From Ga0077530 sp046293075 (GTDB lineage: Bacteria > Pseudomonadota > Alphaproteobacteria > Rhizobiales > Hyphomicrobiaceae): a stretch of 64,000 bases of DNA. The notes under the pieces were generated by a model. The model was not told the DNA's origin, did no database searches, and was given only the letters and a program-made list of their open reading frames with translations. Positions 26,984 to 35,172 of the stretch are shown here, one piece after another. Made by a program: the position numbers and the translations under genes. How positions within the stretch are numbered: the first letter of the stretch is position 1; every line of letters begins with the position of its first letter. The stretch covers positions 75,848-139,847 of the forward strand of contig JBKBPL010000006.1 of NCBI GenBank assembly GCA_046293075.1, written 5' to 3'.

Positions 26984-27059
26984 GGTTTGCTCCGCGAATG
27001 ATGCGGCGATGCGCGGCACGGGTGGACCGGCACTGCCCACGAACATGAGCCGGCCATCC

Positions 27060-27536
27060 TCAGTCGGAAGGCGCCTCGTAGTTGCCTTCGCTCGCCTCGT
27101 CGGCGAGCGAGCGCACGAGATCGAGCACGGACTTGCGCACCTTTGGGTCGGTTATGCGCGAGAATGCCCGGTTGAGCTCGAGCCCTTCGCGGCTACTTAG
27201 GAACTCGAAAACGTGGCTGTCCGACGGACGCTCGGCAAATCCTGGCGTCTGGCTCTGCTGTGCGCCGCCAACGGGCGCATCCTCGTAGAAGAACTGCACG
27301 GGCACGCCGAGCACGCGCGACAGCTCGAAAAGGCGGCTCGCGCCGATTCGGTTGATGCCCTTCTCGTACTTCTGTACCTGCTGGAAGGTCAGGCCAAGGC
27401 GCTCGCCGAGCTTCTCCTGGCTGATCCCGATCAGCATCCGCTGCAGCCGCACACGATTCCCCACATGGACGTCGATCGGGTTCGGCCGGCGCGTTCCCCG
27501 CTCCAGCGCCTCGCCGTCGTCCGCCGGATCAACCAT
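27060..27536 (-). CDS. XRE family helix-turn-helix regulator
   Basis: A 158-residue cytoplasmic regulator. The helix-turn-helix is of the Cro/SinR type: RVRLQRMLIGISQEKLGERL and LTFQQVQKYEKGINRIGASR (about residues 28-68). The leading NPIDVHVGNRVR is characteristic of a conserved alphaproteobacterial family. The C-terminal part, with LELNRAFSRITDPKVRKSVLDLVRS, is a helical dimerisation region. It lies upstream of the AidB-like gene on the same strand and diverges from mccB, so it may control either; no direct evidence. Confidence 0.92.
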   Translation of the reverse strand: MVDPADDGEALERGTRRPNPIDVHVGNRVRLQRMLIGISQEKLGERLGLTFQQVQKYEKGINRIGASRLFELSRVLGVPVQFFYEDAPVGGAQQSQTPGFAERPSDSHVFEFLSSREGLELNRAFSRITDPKVRKSVLDLVRSLADEASEGNYEAPSD

Positions 27537-27603
27537 GACATCCCCCTAAAGCAACTGTCCTCAACCCCGATGGCCCGCCTCGTGCCCACGCGAGCCTCCG
27601 CAA

Positions 27604-27632
27604 TTCCTAGGTGTGGGCTTCGGTTTCGTCAA
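27604..27632 (-). promoter_or_regulatory. Candidate sigma-70 promoter for the XRE regulator
   Basis: On the minus strand TTGACG (27627-27632) and TAGGAA (27604-27609) are separated by 17 bases, giving a transcription start about 60 bases before the regulator ATG. The -35 is good, the -10 moderate. An overlapping small dyad, TCAACTAATTGA, could be an autoregulatory site. Confidence 0.4.
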
Positions 27633-27808
27633 CTAATTGATGCGGCATGGCATCTGCAGTTCACCGAATCCGCGGATGAATCAGGACAGAATTCCCAAAC
27701 TGCCGCTGAAGGCGAACCTTGCCGATGCAGGGTCTGGCCCCGTAGTTATGACGGCGTTACGGCAATACGACGACCGATGATCATCGCTGAGGGACGGCAG
27801 AGGGACTC

Positions 27809-29416
27809 ATGGCGCGGCTGAAAACGGCGATCAACACCGCATCCGAGGATTTCGCGACGAACCGCGCCGCCATGTCTGCTCTCGTTGCCGACCTCGCGGA
27901 AAAGCGGCGGATCGCCGCCGCCGGCGGCCCCGAACGGCTGCGCGAGCGGCATCTCGCCCGCGGCAAGCTGCTGCCGCGCGATCGCGTGCTCAGCCTGATC
28001 GACCCCGGCTCCCCCTTCCTCGAGCTCTCCCAGCTCGCCGCCTACGACATGTACGGCGGCGACATCCATGGCGCTGGCGTCATCACGGGCATTGGGCGGA
28101 TCGCGGGGCGTCCATGCATGATCGTGTGCAACGACGCGACGATCAAGGGCGGCACATACTATCCCCTGACCGTCAAGAAGCATCTCCGCGCGCAGGAGAT
28201 CGCGTGGGAGAACCACCTTCCCTGCCTCTATCTGGTCGACTCGGGCGGCGCCAACCTGCCCCATTGGACAGAGGTCTTTCCCGACCGTGAGCACTTCGGC
28301 CGCATCTTCTTCAATCAGGCGCGGATGTCGGCGGACGGCATCCCGCAGATCGCCGTGGTCATGGGCTCGTGCACGGCCGGCGGCGCCTACGTTCCGGCCA
28401 TGTCGGACGAGACCGTCATCGTGCGCCGCCAGGGCACAATCTTCCTCGGCGGGCCGCCCCTCGTGAAGGCCGCGACGGGGGAGGACGTCTCAGCCGAGGA
28501 TCTCGGCGGCGCCGACGTGCACGCGCGGCTCTCGGGCGTCGCCGATCACTACGCGATCAACGACCGCCACGCGCTCGAGATCGCACGCAGCATCATTGCG
28601 ACGCTGCCGGCCCGCCAGCGCGCGGACGTGGCGACGCGCGCCCCCGTTCCGCCGGCCTACGATCCCGTCGAGCTCGATGGCGTCGTGCCCGCCTCGCTCA
28701 TGACGCAGTACGACACCCGCGAGGTGATCGCGCGCATCGTCGACGGCTCCGAGCTGCACGAGTTCAAGAAGAACTACGCGACGACGCTCGTCACCGGCTT
28801 TGCGCATATCGAAGGACAGCCGGTCGCGATCCTTGCCAACAACGGGATTCTCTATTCCGAGACCGCGCAGAAGGCGGCCCACTTCATCGAGCTCGCCTGC
28901 CAGCGCAGGACGCCGCTGCTGTTCCTTCAGAACATCACCGGCTTCATGGTCGGGCGCGACGCGGAAGCCGGCGGCATTGCACGCCACGGCGCCAAGATGG
29001 TCATGGCGGTCGCCAATGCCGATGTGCCGAAGATCACGCTGATCATCGGCGGCAGCTACGGCGCGGGGAACTACGCCATGTGCGGACGGGCCTACGGGCC
29101 GCGCTTCCTCTTCACATGGCCCAACGCGCGCGTCTCCGTCATGGGCGGCCAGCAGGCGGCCAGCGTACTCGCGACCGTGCGCCGCGACAACCTCGAGGCC
29201 GAAGGCAAGACCTGGTCGAAGGAAGCGGAGGCCGCCTTCAAGCAGCCCATCCTCGATGCCTACGAGCGCGAGGGGCACCCGTACTACGGCACCGCGCGGC
29301 TGTGGGACGACGGCATCATCACGCCATCGGAAACGCGGCGCGTGCTGGGCCTCGCACTGGCCGTGTGCTTCGAGCGGCCCATCCCGAAGACAAAGTTCGG
29401 CGTCTTCAGGATGTAG
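27809..29416 (+). CDS. Carboxyl transferase, methylcrotonoyl-CoA carboxylase beta-like
   Basis: A 535-residue biotin-dependent carboxyltransferase subunit. It moves CO2 from carboxybiotin to an acyl-CoA, most likely 3-methylcrotonyl-CoA in leucine breakdown or geranyl-CoA in terpenoid breakdown. Diagnostic stretches are YLVDSGGANLPHWTEVFPDR, VMGSCTAGGAYVPAMSDE, IFLGGPPLVKAATGE, LFLQNITGFMVGRDAE and GGSYGAGNYAMCGRAY. Length is normal for MccB/LiuB. The biotin carboxylase alpha subunit, enoyl-CoA hydratase and isovaleryl-CoA dehydrogenase normally beside it are absent; the gene converges on an unrelated operon with a 6-bp gap. Partner subunits must be elsewhere. Confidence 0.9.
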   Translation: MARLKTAINTASEDFATNRAAMSALVADLAEKRRIAAAGGPERLRERHLARGKLLPRDRVLSLIDPGSPFLELSQLAAYDMYGGDIHGAGVITGIGRIAGRPCMIVCNDATIKGGTYYPLTVKKHLRAQEIAWENHLPCLYLVDSGGANLPHWTEVFPDREHFGRIFFNQARMSADGIPQIAVVMGSCTAGGAYVPAMSDETVIVRRQGTIFLGGPPLVKAATGEDVSAEDLGGADVHARLSGVADHYAINDRHALEIARSIIATLPARQRADVATRAPVPPAYDPVELDGVVPASLMTQYDTREVIARIVDGSELHEFKKNYATTLVTGFAHIEGQPVAILANNGILYSETAQKAAHFIELACQRRTPLLFLQNITGFMVGRDAEAGGIARHGAKMVMAVANADVPKITLIIGGSYGAGNYAMCGRAYGPRFLFTWPNARVSVMGGQQAASVLATVRRDNLEAEGKTWSKEAEAAFKQPILDAYEREGHPYYGTARLWDDGIITPSETRRVLGLALAVCFERPIPKTKFGVFRM

Positions 29417-29422
29417 GCGCGC

Positions 29423-30343
29423 CTACGCCGCGTGAAGTCGATAGATGCGGCGCGCCGTACCGCTGAAGAGGGCGCGGCGCGCGGCAGGATCGAGGTCCGC
29501 GGTCGCCGCCTTGAAGCCTGAATAGATCGTGTCGAAGGTGCCGGTGAGACCATCAACGGGGAAGTTCGACGCGAACATCGCGCGCGCGGGCCCGAACACC
29601 TCGATGATCTCGCGAATGATCGGGCGGTTGTCGGCGAGCGACCACGCTTTGCCCTTGATGCCGATGCCGGAGATCTTGATCGCAACCTGTGGCGCGCTCG
29701 CGGCCCGCCGCAGTGCGGCGCGCCAGCCGGCAAGACCTTCCGCCGAGCGATCGGCCGGCAGGAAGGCGTGATTGATCACCACCGGTACCGCTGGATGGGC
29801 CGCGATGAGGTCGATGAGTTCATCGACGTGCCACCATGGCGCCTGCAGCTCGAAATGGAGGCCATGCCGAGCGAGCGCCGCATAGCCCCGCCGCCAGGCC
29901 GGATCGCTCATACTGCCGGCGCAGCCTGCCTCGATGCGATCCGGCGCCGGCGCAGCAACAGGCTTGTGGCGAATGCCGCGCACGAGCGGGAAAGCCGCAT
30001 GGGCGGCAATCACGTCCTCCGCATCGGCCCGATGCAGGATCGCGCGCGCGACGTGCGCTGCTGGAAAGCCCAGGTTGGCCGCGGCAATGGTGCTCATCCA
30101 GCGGCTCTCCGCGACCGGGTCCGCCTCGTCCCACTCCCCTTCCATGGTCACGGTGGCGACGACATTGTGCGCGCCACTGTCGCGGTGGTAGTCGACGGGC
30201 AGGTAGTCGCGGCAGATCGCTGAATAGTCGCCATAGCGGAATGGGATCGGCGGCGGCGCAACGAGCCACGGATGGGCCCTCATCGACAGGTCCCAGAAGT
30301 GGTGGTGCGCATCGATGATCAGCAGATCGCGATCGTCACTCAT
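29423..30343 (-). CDS. Amidohydrolase family protein, lactonase-like (LigI/fuconolactonase group)
   Basis: A 306-residue TIM-barrel amidohydrolase of the amidohydrolase-2 type. The N-terminal metal motif is IDAHHHFWDL, typical of 2-pyrone-4,6-dicarboxylate and sugar lactonases. Later motifs are GIRHKP, VVINHAFLP (metal or substrate histidine) and MFASNFPVDGL near residue 265, where the barrel aspartate lies. Such enzymes open lactones in catabolic routes. I set the start at the ATG at 30343; a GTG one codon earlier is equivalent. It is the third gene behind a HisD-like and a PdxA-like gene, 14 bp after the latter, so they probably serve one pathway. Confidence 0.85.
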   Translation of the reverse strand: MSDDRDLLIIDAHHHFWDLSMRAHPWLVAPPPIPFRYGDYSAICRDYLPVDYHRDSGAHNVVATVTMEGEWDEADPVAESRWMSTIAAANLGFPAAHVARAILHRADAEDVIAAHAAFPLVRGIRHKPVAAPAPDRIEAGCAGSMSDPAWRRGYAALARHGLHFELQAPWWHVDELIDLIAAHPAVPVVINHAFLPADRSAEGLAGWRAALRRAASAPQVAIKISGIGIKGKAWSLADNRPIIREIIEVFGPARAMFASNFPVDGLTGTFDTIYSGFKAATADLDPAARRALFSGTARRIYRLHAA

Positions 30344-30357
30344 CACGCATCACCCGC

Positions 30358-31422
30358 TCAAGCGGCGGCATGGGCGAGGATCGCCCCCAAGCGCCGTCCG
30401 CGCTCGGCGGCGTCGAGCGCCTGCGGCTTTGCCATGCGCGCGGCGATGAGCAGGGCATTGCGGGTCGCGCCGAGATTGGCGACGCCCTTCCCCGCAATGT
30501 CGTACGCCGTGCCGTGCGCAGGCGTGCAGACGGGGAAGGCATAGCCGCCGATGAGCGTGATGCCGCGCTCGAAGCCCATGAGCTTCATCGCGATCTGGCC
30601 CTGGTCGTGATACATCGTCTGCACGGCGTCGAAATCGCCGCGCCTGGCGCGCAGGAAGACGGTGTCCGATGGGAATGGTCCCTCGCACGCTATCCCCTGC
30701 GCCTTCGCCGCCGCGACCGCGGGCTCGATGATCTCAATCTCCTCGCGGCCGAAATTGCCGCTGTCGCCGGCGTGCGGATTGAGGCCGGCGACCGCGATGC
30801 GCGGGCGCGCAACGCCGGCATCGCGCAGGCAGCGGTCGGTCAGGGTGAGCCCATTGAGCACCGCCTCACGCGTGATGTAGTGCGCGACGTCTTTCAGCGG
30901 CACATGGCTCGTGATGCGCGCATTCCAAAGGCCGTCGAGGATGTTGAACTCGCGGCCAGGGCGCTCGGCGCGGCTCTCTGCGGTGATCACCGCGATCTCG
31001 TCCTCGTAGGACGGATCGGCGAGCTTCATGGCGTATTTGTTGAAGGGCGTGAACGTCACCGCGTCGACGGCCCCGGCAGCCCCGAGACGGAGCGCGGCGC
31101 GGAAGTTCGTCAGAGCGAACACGCCCCCGGCGCGCGACGCCGTCCCGCGCACGACGCGCGACGGGTCGAGATGGCCGAGATCGACGAAGACGGGCGCCCC
31201 GGCGAAAGCGATGGGCGTCGCGGGCGCCCACGTGCGGCAGTCGCAGGTGATCCCGGCAACGGCTTCGCCATCGGCCAGCACGCGCCGATCGCCGATCACG
31301 ATCAGGTCGGCCGCGGCGCGGACCTCTTCATCCATCATGACCTTCGCGGTGAGCTCCGGGCTGATGCCGCACGGATCGCCCATCGCCAGCGCGAGGACGG
31401 GACGAGACGGGTTCGTTGCCAT
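30358..31422 (-). CDS. PdxA family NAD-dependent 4-phospho-hydroxyacid dehydrogenase
   Basis: A 354-residue member of the PdxA family. PdxA oxidises 4-phosphohydroxythreonine; PdxA2 paralogues oxidise 4-phospho-erythronate or threonate, and TphB acts on a terephthalate diol. Visible motifs are LALAMGDPCGISPEL at the start and the three metal-binding histidines in ITSHVPLKDV, LNPHAGDSGNFG and QTMYHDQGQ. The ending HGTAYDIAGKGVANLGAT is standard. Its position between HisD-like and lactonase-like genes, rather than with ksgA as in vitamin B6 synthesis, argues for a catabolic paralogue. No DUF1537 kinase is nearby. The ATG giving MATNPSRPVLAL was chosen; upstream frame is arginine-rich. Confidence 0.85.
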   Translation of the reverse strand: MATNPSRPVLALAMGDPCGISPELTAKVMMDEEVRAAADLIVIGDRRVLADGEAVAGITCDCRTWAPATPIAFAGAPVFVDLGHLDPSRVVRGTASRAGGVFALTNFRAALRLGAAGAVDAVTFTPFNKYAMKLADPSYEDEIAVITAESRAERPGREFNILDGLWNARITSHVPLKDVAHYITREAVLNGLTLTDRCLRDAGVARPRIAVAGLNPHAGDSGNFGREEIEIIEPAVAAAKAQGIACEGPFPSDTVFLRARRGDFDAVQTMYHDQGQIAMKLMGFERGITLIGGYAFPVCTPAHGTAYDIAGKGVANLGATRNALLIAARMAKPQALDAAERGRRLGAILAHAAA

Positions 31423-31477
31423 GGTGCTTTTCCCTAACTCTGGCTCTCCACTGCCTCTATTTGTGAGAGGGAACCAC

Positions 31478-32755
31478 CTAGTTCGCCCCGGCGAACCGCT
31501 TGGCGCGCACCGTCGCGGTGATCTCGTGGGCGAGCATGCCTTCCTCGCGGCAGACCCGCGCCATGATCGGCGCGGCTTCGAGGGACGCACGACGCGTCAG
31601 CCGCTGGTAGGTGACGGTCTTGATGAACTTGCCGACCCAGAGGCCGCCTGTGTAGCGGGCGGCGCCGGCCGTCGGCAGCGTGTGGTTCGTGCCGATGCCC
31701 TTGTCGCCGTAGGCAACGGTCGACTCCTCGCCGACGAACAGCGAGCCGTAGTTCTTCAGCTTCTCGAGATAGTAGTCATCGCGCCCCGTCTGGATCTCCA
31801 GATGCTCCGGCGCGTACTCGTCCGAGACGGCAATGGCCTCGTCGTCGCTCTCGACGACGACGATCTCGCCCCAGTCGGCCCATGAGCGCGACGCGATCTC
31901 GCGGGTCGGCAGCGTCTTGAGCTGCCGCTCGACCTCGGCGAGCACGGCACCGCCCATCTTCTCCGAGGGCGTGACGAACCATGCGGGGCTGTCGGGGCCA
32001 TGTTCGGCCTGGCCGAGCAGATCGGTCGCCACGAGCGCCGGATCTGCCGTGTCATCGGCGATGATGAGAATCTCGGTCGGGCCGGCGGGAAGGTCGATGC
32101 CGACCATGCCGAAGAGCTGACGCTTGGCTTCTGCGACAAATGGATTGCCCGGGCCGGTGATCATATCCACGCGGGGCATGCCCACGCAGCCGTAGGCCAT
32201 CGCCGCCATGGCCTGCACGCCGCCGACGCAATAGATCTCATCGGCGCCTGCGTGATGGAGCGCATAAAGCGTCTGCGGGTAGATGCCGTCGGGCCCACGG
32301 GGCGGCGCGGCGGCGATAATGCGTTCGACGCCGGCCACCTTGGCCGTGCCGACACTCATGATCGCTGCGGAGATGAGCGGATACTTGCCGCCGGGGATGT
32401 AGCAGCCGACCGTTGAGATCGGGATCAGCTTCTGGCCGAGCACCACGCCGGGCCTCAGCTCGACCTCGAACGCCTGAAGGCTTTCCTTTTGCCGCCTGGC
32501 GAACTCGGTGACCTGCGCGTGACAGTAGGCAAAGTCCTCCTTGAAGGTGGTCGGCAGCGCGCGCGTCACCTCATCGATGCGCGCCTGCGGCACGCGGAAC
32601 TCGCCGTGCCACTTGTCGAGGTCGCGCGCGTAGCGGCGCACGGCCTCGTCGCGATTCTCCGCGACATCGGCGATCATGCGCCGGACGGTTTCCTCCACCT
32701 CGACCTTGCGCGGCCCGGCTTGCAGCGCGGCACGTTTCAGATAGTGGCGAGCCAC
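31478..32755 (-). CDS. Histidinol dehydrogenase-like NAD-dependent dehydrogenase (HpsN-like)
   Basis: A 425-residue HisD-superfamily enzyme. The zinc ligands of the family are in place: Gln and His in LLGQAEHGPDS, Asp in VAYGDKGIG, His in MLAHEITATVRAKRF. The substrate loop GTNHTLPTAGAARYTGGLWV and IKTVTYQ resemble the sulfopropanediol dehydrogenase (HpsN) branch and catabolic paralogues rather than biosynthetic HisD. No other his gene is near. The true start is a GTG with GGGAGG six bases upstream; the ATG 24 codons earlier is not needed. First gene of a probable operon with PdxA-like and lactonase-like genes. Substrate unproven. Confidence 0.85.
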   Translation of the reverse strand: MARHYLKRAALQAGPRKVEVEETVRRMIADVAENRDEAVRRYARDLDKWHGEFRVPQARIDEVTRALPTTFKEDFAYCHAQVTEFARRQKESLQAFEVELRPGVVLGQKLIPISTVGCYIPGGKYPLISAAIMSVGTAKVAGVERIIAAAPPRGPDGIYPQTLYALHHAGADEIYCVGGVQAMAAMAYGCVGMPRVDMITGPGNPFVAEAKRQLFGMVGIDLPAGPTEILIIADDTADPALVATDLLGQAEHGPDSPAWFVTPSEKMGGAVLAEVERQLKTLPTREIASRSWADWGEIVVVESDDEAIAVSDEYAPEHLEIQTGRDDYYLEKLKNYGSLFVGEESTVAYGDKGIGTNHTLPTAGAARYTGGLWVGKFIKTVTYQRLTRRASLEAAPIMARVCREEGMLAHEITATVRAKRFAGAN

Positions 32756-32867
32756 GGCGTCCTCCCAGATGTTGCGATGCTTTGCGTCTTGAGAAGCGAC
32801 GCTAGGTGGCCGACGGAAGCCGGTCAAGCCGGCCTTCGGCTCACGAGGGCCTTGGCACCAAACGAAA

Positions 32868-32891
32868 CATCCCGGCGCCAGGGCCGGGATG
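32868..32891 (-). terminator. Factor-independent terminator after the lipoprotein gene
   Basis: A perfect 9-bp stem (CATCCCGGC with GCCGGGATG) and a 6-base loop are followed, on the minus strand, by TTTCGTTT. It ends transcripts coming from the lipoprotein gene before the HisD-like gene begins. Confidence 0.7.
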
Positions 32892-32930
32892 CATGGCTTG
32901 TGATCGTGGATCGCGCCACTGCCGTTGCGG

Positions 32931-33008
32931 CTCGTGCGCTGATTGCGAAGCCCGCCACCAGTTCGCGGTAGGTGTCGGAGGCGGACTTCGGAATCTGAAC
33001 CACACTAG
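32931..33008 (+). repeat. 78-bp CTAG-ended dispersed repeat, copy 1
   Basis: This copy aligns base for base, without gaps, with a second copy at 55467-55544. The right 47 bases match at 45 positions and end in CACACTAG; the left end is worn (CTCGTG instead of CTAGTG). An intact unit has CTAGTGT at one end and ACACTAG at the other, as expected of a small inverted-repeat mobile element. Read on the minus strand the core gives SVVQIPKSASDTYRE. I do not know a named family for it. Confidence 0.75.
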
Positions 33009-33031
33009 AACAGAGGCTTGCGAGCATCCTT

Positions 33032-33096
33032 TCGATCGCGAAGTTCGTTCGAGAGCCCGCTGCAGATGGTGACGAACTTCGCCATCGGGACACTAG
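33032..33096 (+). repeat. Inverted partial copy of the 78-bp repeat, forming a hairpin
   Basis: The left end of the element occurs here in reverse (33065-33096: GGTGACGAACTTCGCC ending CACTAG). A short direct piece, CGATCGCGAAGTTCGT, lies at 33033-33048. The two pair over 15 of 16 bases around a 22-base loop. The CTAG at 33093-33096 contains the TAG stop codon of the lipoprotein gene read from the other strand. Confidence 0.65.
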
Positions 33097-34121
33097 CCGC
33101 GCGGCGTGCCGGCAGGCTGCGGCAGCAACTTCAGGATACCCTGTGCGGCGGCACCGGCAGCGGCGTCAGCCGTGTTGCCCCACGCGCCGTCAAGCGAACC
33201 CTCGGGGATTTCGTTCTTCTGCGAGACAGTGCCGAGCGAGCGGCCCTGCGGATCGCGCACGAGCCAATCGATCTGAATGGACTGCTTGCCCGCCTGGCCA
33301 GGTCCCACGACAACTTTGCCCTCGATGCGGTACGACGCGCCCGGCCGGTTGGCCATGGCCACACCCTGGCGCGAGAGTTCCCGCTGGAGGGCGCTGGAGA
33401 GCGCCGTGTTGCCATCACCCGGCGCGCCGGTCACCGTGGGAACGATCGCCGCTAGGTCGCCGGTCTGCGGCAGGCTGGCCGTGGTGGTGCGCGCAGCAGC
33501 GGGCTCAGCGGCCGGCGCGGCTGGCGGCGCCACCGCGGCGATCGGCTGCTGGGCGCCTGTCGCGTCCGGCGCCGGCGGCTGGCCGGTCACGGGCGCTCCG
33601 CCCGCAGGGCGGTGATTGGCGGCAAGCCACGTCGCAAGCTGCGACGCCGTCTTGTCGGCAATGCTCTGCGTCACCGCACCGGTGACAGCCACCCACGGAT
33701 CCTTGGCCGCGCCTGCCGGCGCCAACTCCTCGCCGCTGACGCGATTGACGCGCTTGCCGGTCGGATCGGTGAGATCCCAGATGTACGAGACCTTGGTCTG
33801 CGCGCGATCCTTGGACGCAACGATGTAGCCGCGGAGCGTATAGTCGCCCTTCGCATCGCGGTCATTGATCATCGTGATGCGCTGGCGCTCGGCGGACTGC
33901 ACGATCTGCTCGGCGATCTGTCGCGACACGGCGTCCGGCGCGCCGATCACGGGCGCAAGTGCGATGCGCGCGATCGGGGCCTGCGCCACAGGCTTCGCCG
34001 GCTGCGGCGTCGCGGTCTCCGGCCCCGAGGACAAGCTGCTGAAGAGTGACGAACCGCTCGACTCACACCCCGCCAAGCCCAGGGTGATAACGGCGATGGC
34101 GACCGGCACGACCAATCGCAT
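33093..34121 (-). CDS. Putative lipoprotein with Ala/Pro-rich linker, function unknown
   Basis: A 342-residue protein with a lipoprotein signal (MRLVVPVAIAVITLGLAGC, Cys19). Two similar globular halves seem to flank an Ala/Pro-rich linker (about residues 190-235). The first has ARIALAPVIGAPD and YTLRGYIVASKD. The second has IVPTVTGAPGDGNTALSSAL and YRIEGKVVVGPGQAGKQSIQ, then QILKLLPQP-like helix. The halves share the pattern of a short SHS-like or FlgT-like stress-sensing fold, but I cannot name it. Start chosen at the ATG with GGAG four bases upstream, where the signal begins. Its stop codon lies in the repeat element. Confidence 0.7.
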   Translation of the reverse strand: MRLVVPVAIAVITLGLAGCESSGSSLFSSLSSGPETATPQPAKPVAQAPIARIALAPVIGAPDAVSRQIAEQIVQSAERQRITMINDRDAKGDYTLRGYIVASKDRAQTKVSYIWDLTDPTGKRVNRVSGEELAPAGAAKDPWVAVTGAVTQSIADKTASQLATWLAANHRPAGGAPVTGQPPAPDATGAQQPIAAVAPPAAPAAEPAAARTTTASLPQTGDLAAIVPTVTGAPGDGNTALSSALQRELSRQGVAMANRPGASYRIEGKVVVGPGQAGKQSIQIDWLVRDPQGRSLGTVSQKNEIPEGSLDGAWGNTADAAAGAAAQGILKLLPQPAGTPRG

Positions 34122-34360
34122 ACGGCTCCGCGATGTCCTCTCAGCGTCAGATTTGGTCACGGTGACGCCCCCTTGAATGTGATGCCGCTGACACCCAGTG
34201 ACCGACTTACGGACTTGGCGGTCTCGAGGTAGTGCCTCGACTCGGTACCCTCTTGCGAATCCTGTAACGGCTGGCTCCCCTACCGTCCAGATGGCGGCCC
34301 CAGCTTTCCTGTTTCTGACTCGAAACTTAGCAGGCAGTTGAGGGGGAAACTGTGGAAAAA

Positions 34361-35134
34361 CTAAAGCAGTACAATGGCGGAGATTTGGCGGCCATAGTCG
34401 GGTTCGCGCCGATGTGTCGTCCGGCGATAGCTGAAGTAATCCTCTGGATGCGTGTATGTGCACCGGGTCCGGCTCTCGACCGTGCCGAGGCCCATGGCGC
34501 GGAGGCGCGCCAGGACGAAGGCGGGAAGATCGAAATGGGGGCGGACGCCAGCCGAGGGGCGGCGGAAAAATACCGCGTTTTCCAGTGCCTGAGCCAAAAA
34601 ATTGGCCTCGAAATCAGGGCCGACCTCGTAGGCCTGAGGGCCAATGCAGGGGCCGAGCGCCGCGGCGATGCGCGCTCGGCGCGCGCCGAGCCTCTCCATG
34701 GTTGCAACAGCCGCCTCGAGCACGCCGCCGAGGGCCCCCTTCCAGCCGGCGTGGGCCGCCGCAATGACGCCGGCTTCCGGATCGGCAAAGAGCACCGGCG
34801 CGCAGTCGGCGGCCAGAGCCCCCACCGCGATCCCCCGCGTCGCGGTGACGAGGGCATCGGCCTTCGGCATGGTCTCGAACGTCCATGGCGCGCTGACCAC
34901 GAGCGCGTCCACGCTGTGGTGCTGGTAGGCGGTGAGCAGGCGATCCGGTGTAACGCCGAGATGGTGCGCTACCCGGCGGCGGTTCTCGCCGACGCTGTCG
35001 CGCGCGTCCCGCGACCCGAGCCCGCAGTTGAGCGCCGCGTAGATGCCCTCCGATACGCCGCCCTGCCGACCGAAGAAGCCATGCGCAATGCGGCCGTGCC
35101 GCGCCAGCGCATCCGATTGGATCGGTTGGAGCAT
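34361..35134 (-). CDS. pgeF: Laccase-domain (YfiH) purine nucleoside phosphorylase
   Basis: A 257-residue DUF152/YfiH protein. Family members hydrolyse or phosphorylise purine nucleosides, and E. coli YfiH edits a peptidoglycan precursor. Zinc-site and fold motifs are present: YQHHSVDALVV, LAADCAPVLFADP, AAHAGWKGALGG, GPCIGPQAYEV and the end CTYTHPEDYFSYRR. It was long called polyphenol oxidase. The next gene upstream on the same strand is not close-coupled; downstream lies the lipoprotein gene. Confidence 0.93.
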   Translation of the reverse strand: MLQPIQSDALARHGRIAHGFFGRQGGVSEGIYAALNCGLGSRDARDSVGENRRRVAHHLGVTPDRLLTAYQHHSVDALVVSAPWTFETMPKADALVTATRGIAVGALAADCAPVLFADPEAGVIAAAHAGWKGALGGVLEAAVATMERLGARRARIAAALGPCIGPQAYEVGPDFEANFLAQALENAVFFRRPSAGVRPHFDLPAFVLARLRAMGLGTVESRTRCTYTHPEDYFSYRRTTHRREPDYGRQISAIVLL

Positions 35135-35172
35135 TGTCGTCCCGCTGCAGATCCTTTGCCGCCAGTGGGATA

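Larger units (their letters stand above)
32756..33092. other. Repeat-bearing intergenic region
   Basis: No gene is visible in these 337 bases. They hold, from left to right, the promoter zone of the HisD-like gene, a factor-independent terminator, a full 78-bp repeat copy and most of an inverted partial copy; these are annotated separately. Confidence 0.6.

Noticed and set aside
25997..27001. A 334-codon plus-strand frame opposite the AidB-like gene
   Set aside because: No recognisable motif, and the minus-strand acyl-CoA dehydrogenase has complete family blocks.
30358..31422. Calling this gene vitamin-B6 pdxA
   Set aside because: The usual partner ksgA is missing and the context is catabolic; only the family level is supported.
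31478..32755. Calling this gene biosynthetic hisD
   Set aside because: Its substrate loop and neighbours (PdxA-like, lactonase-like) fit catabolic HisD-superfamily members, and no his genes are near.
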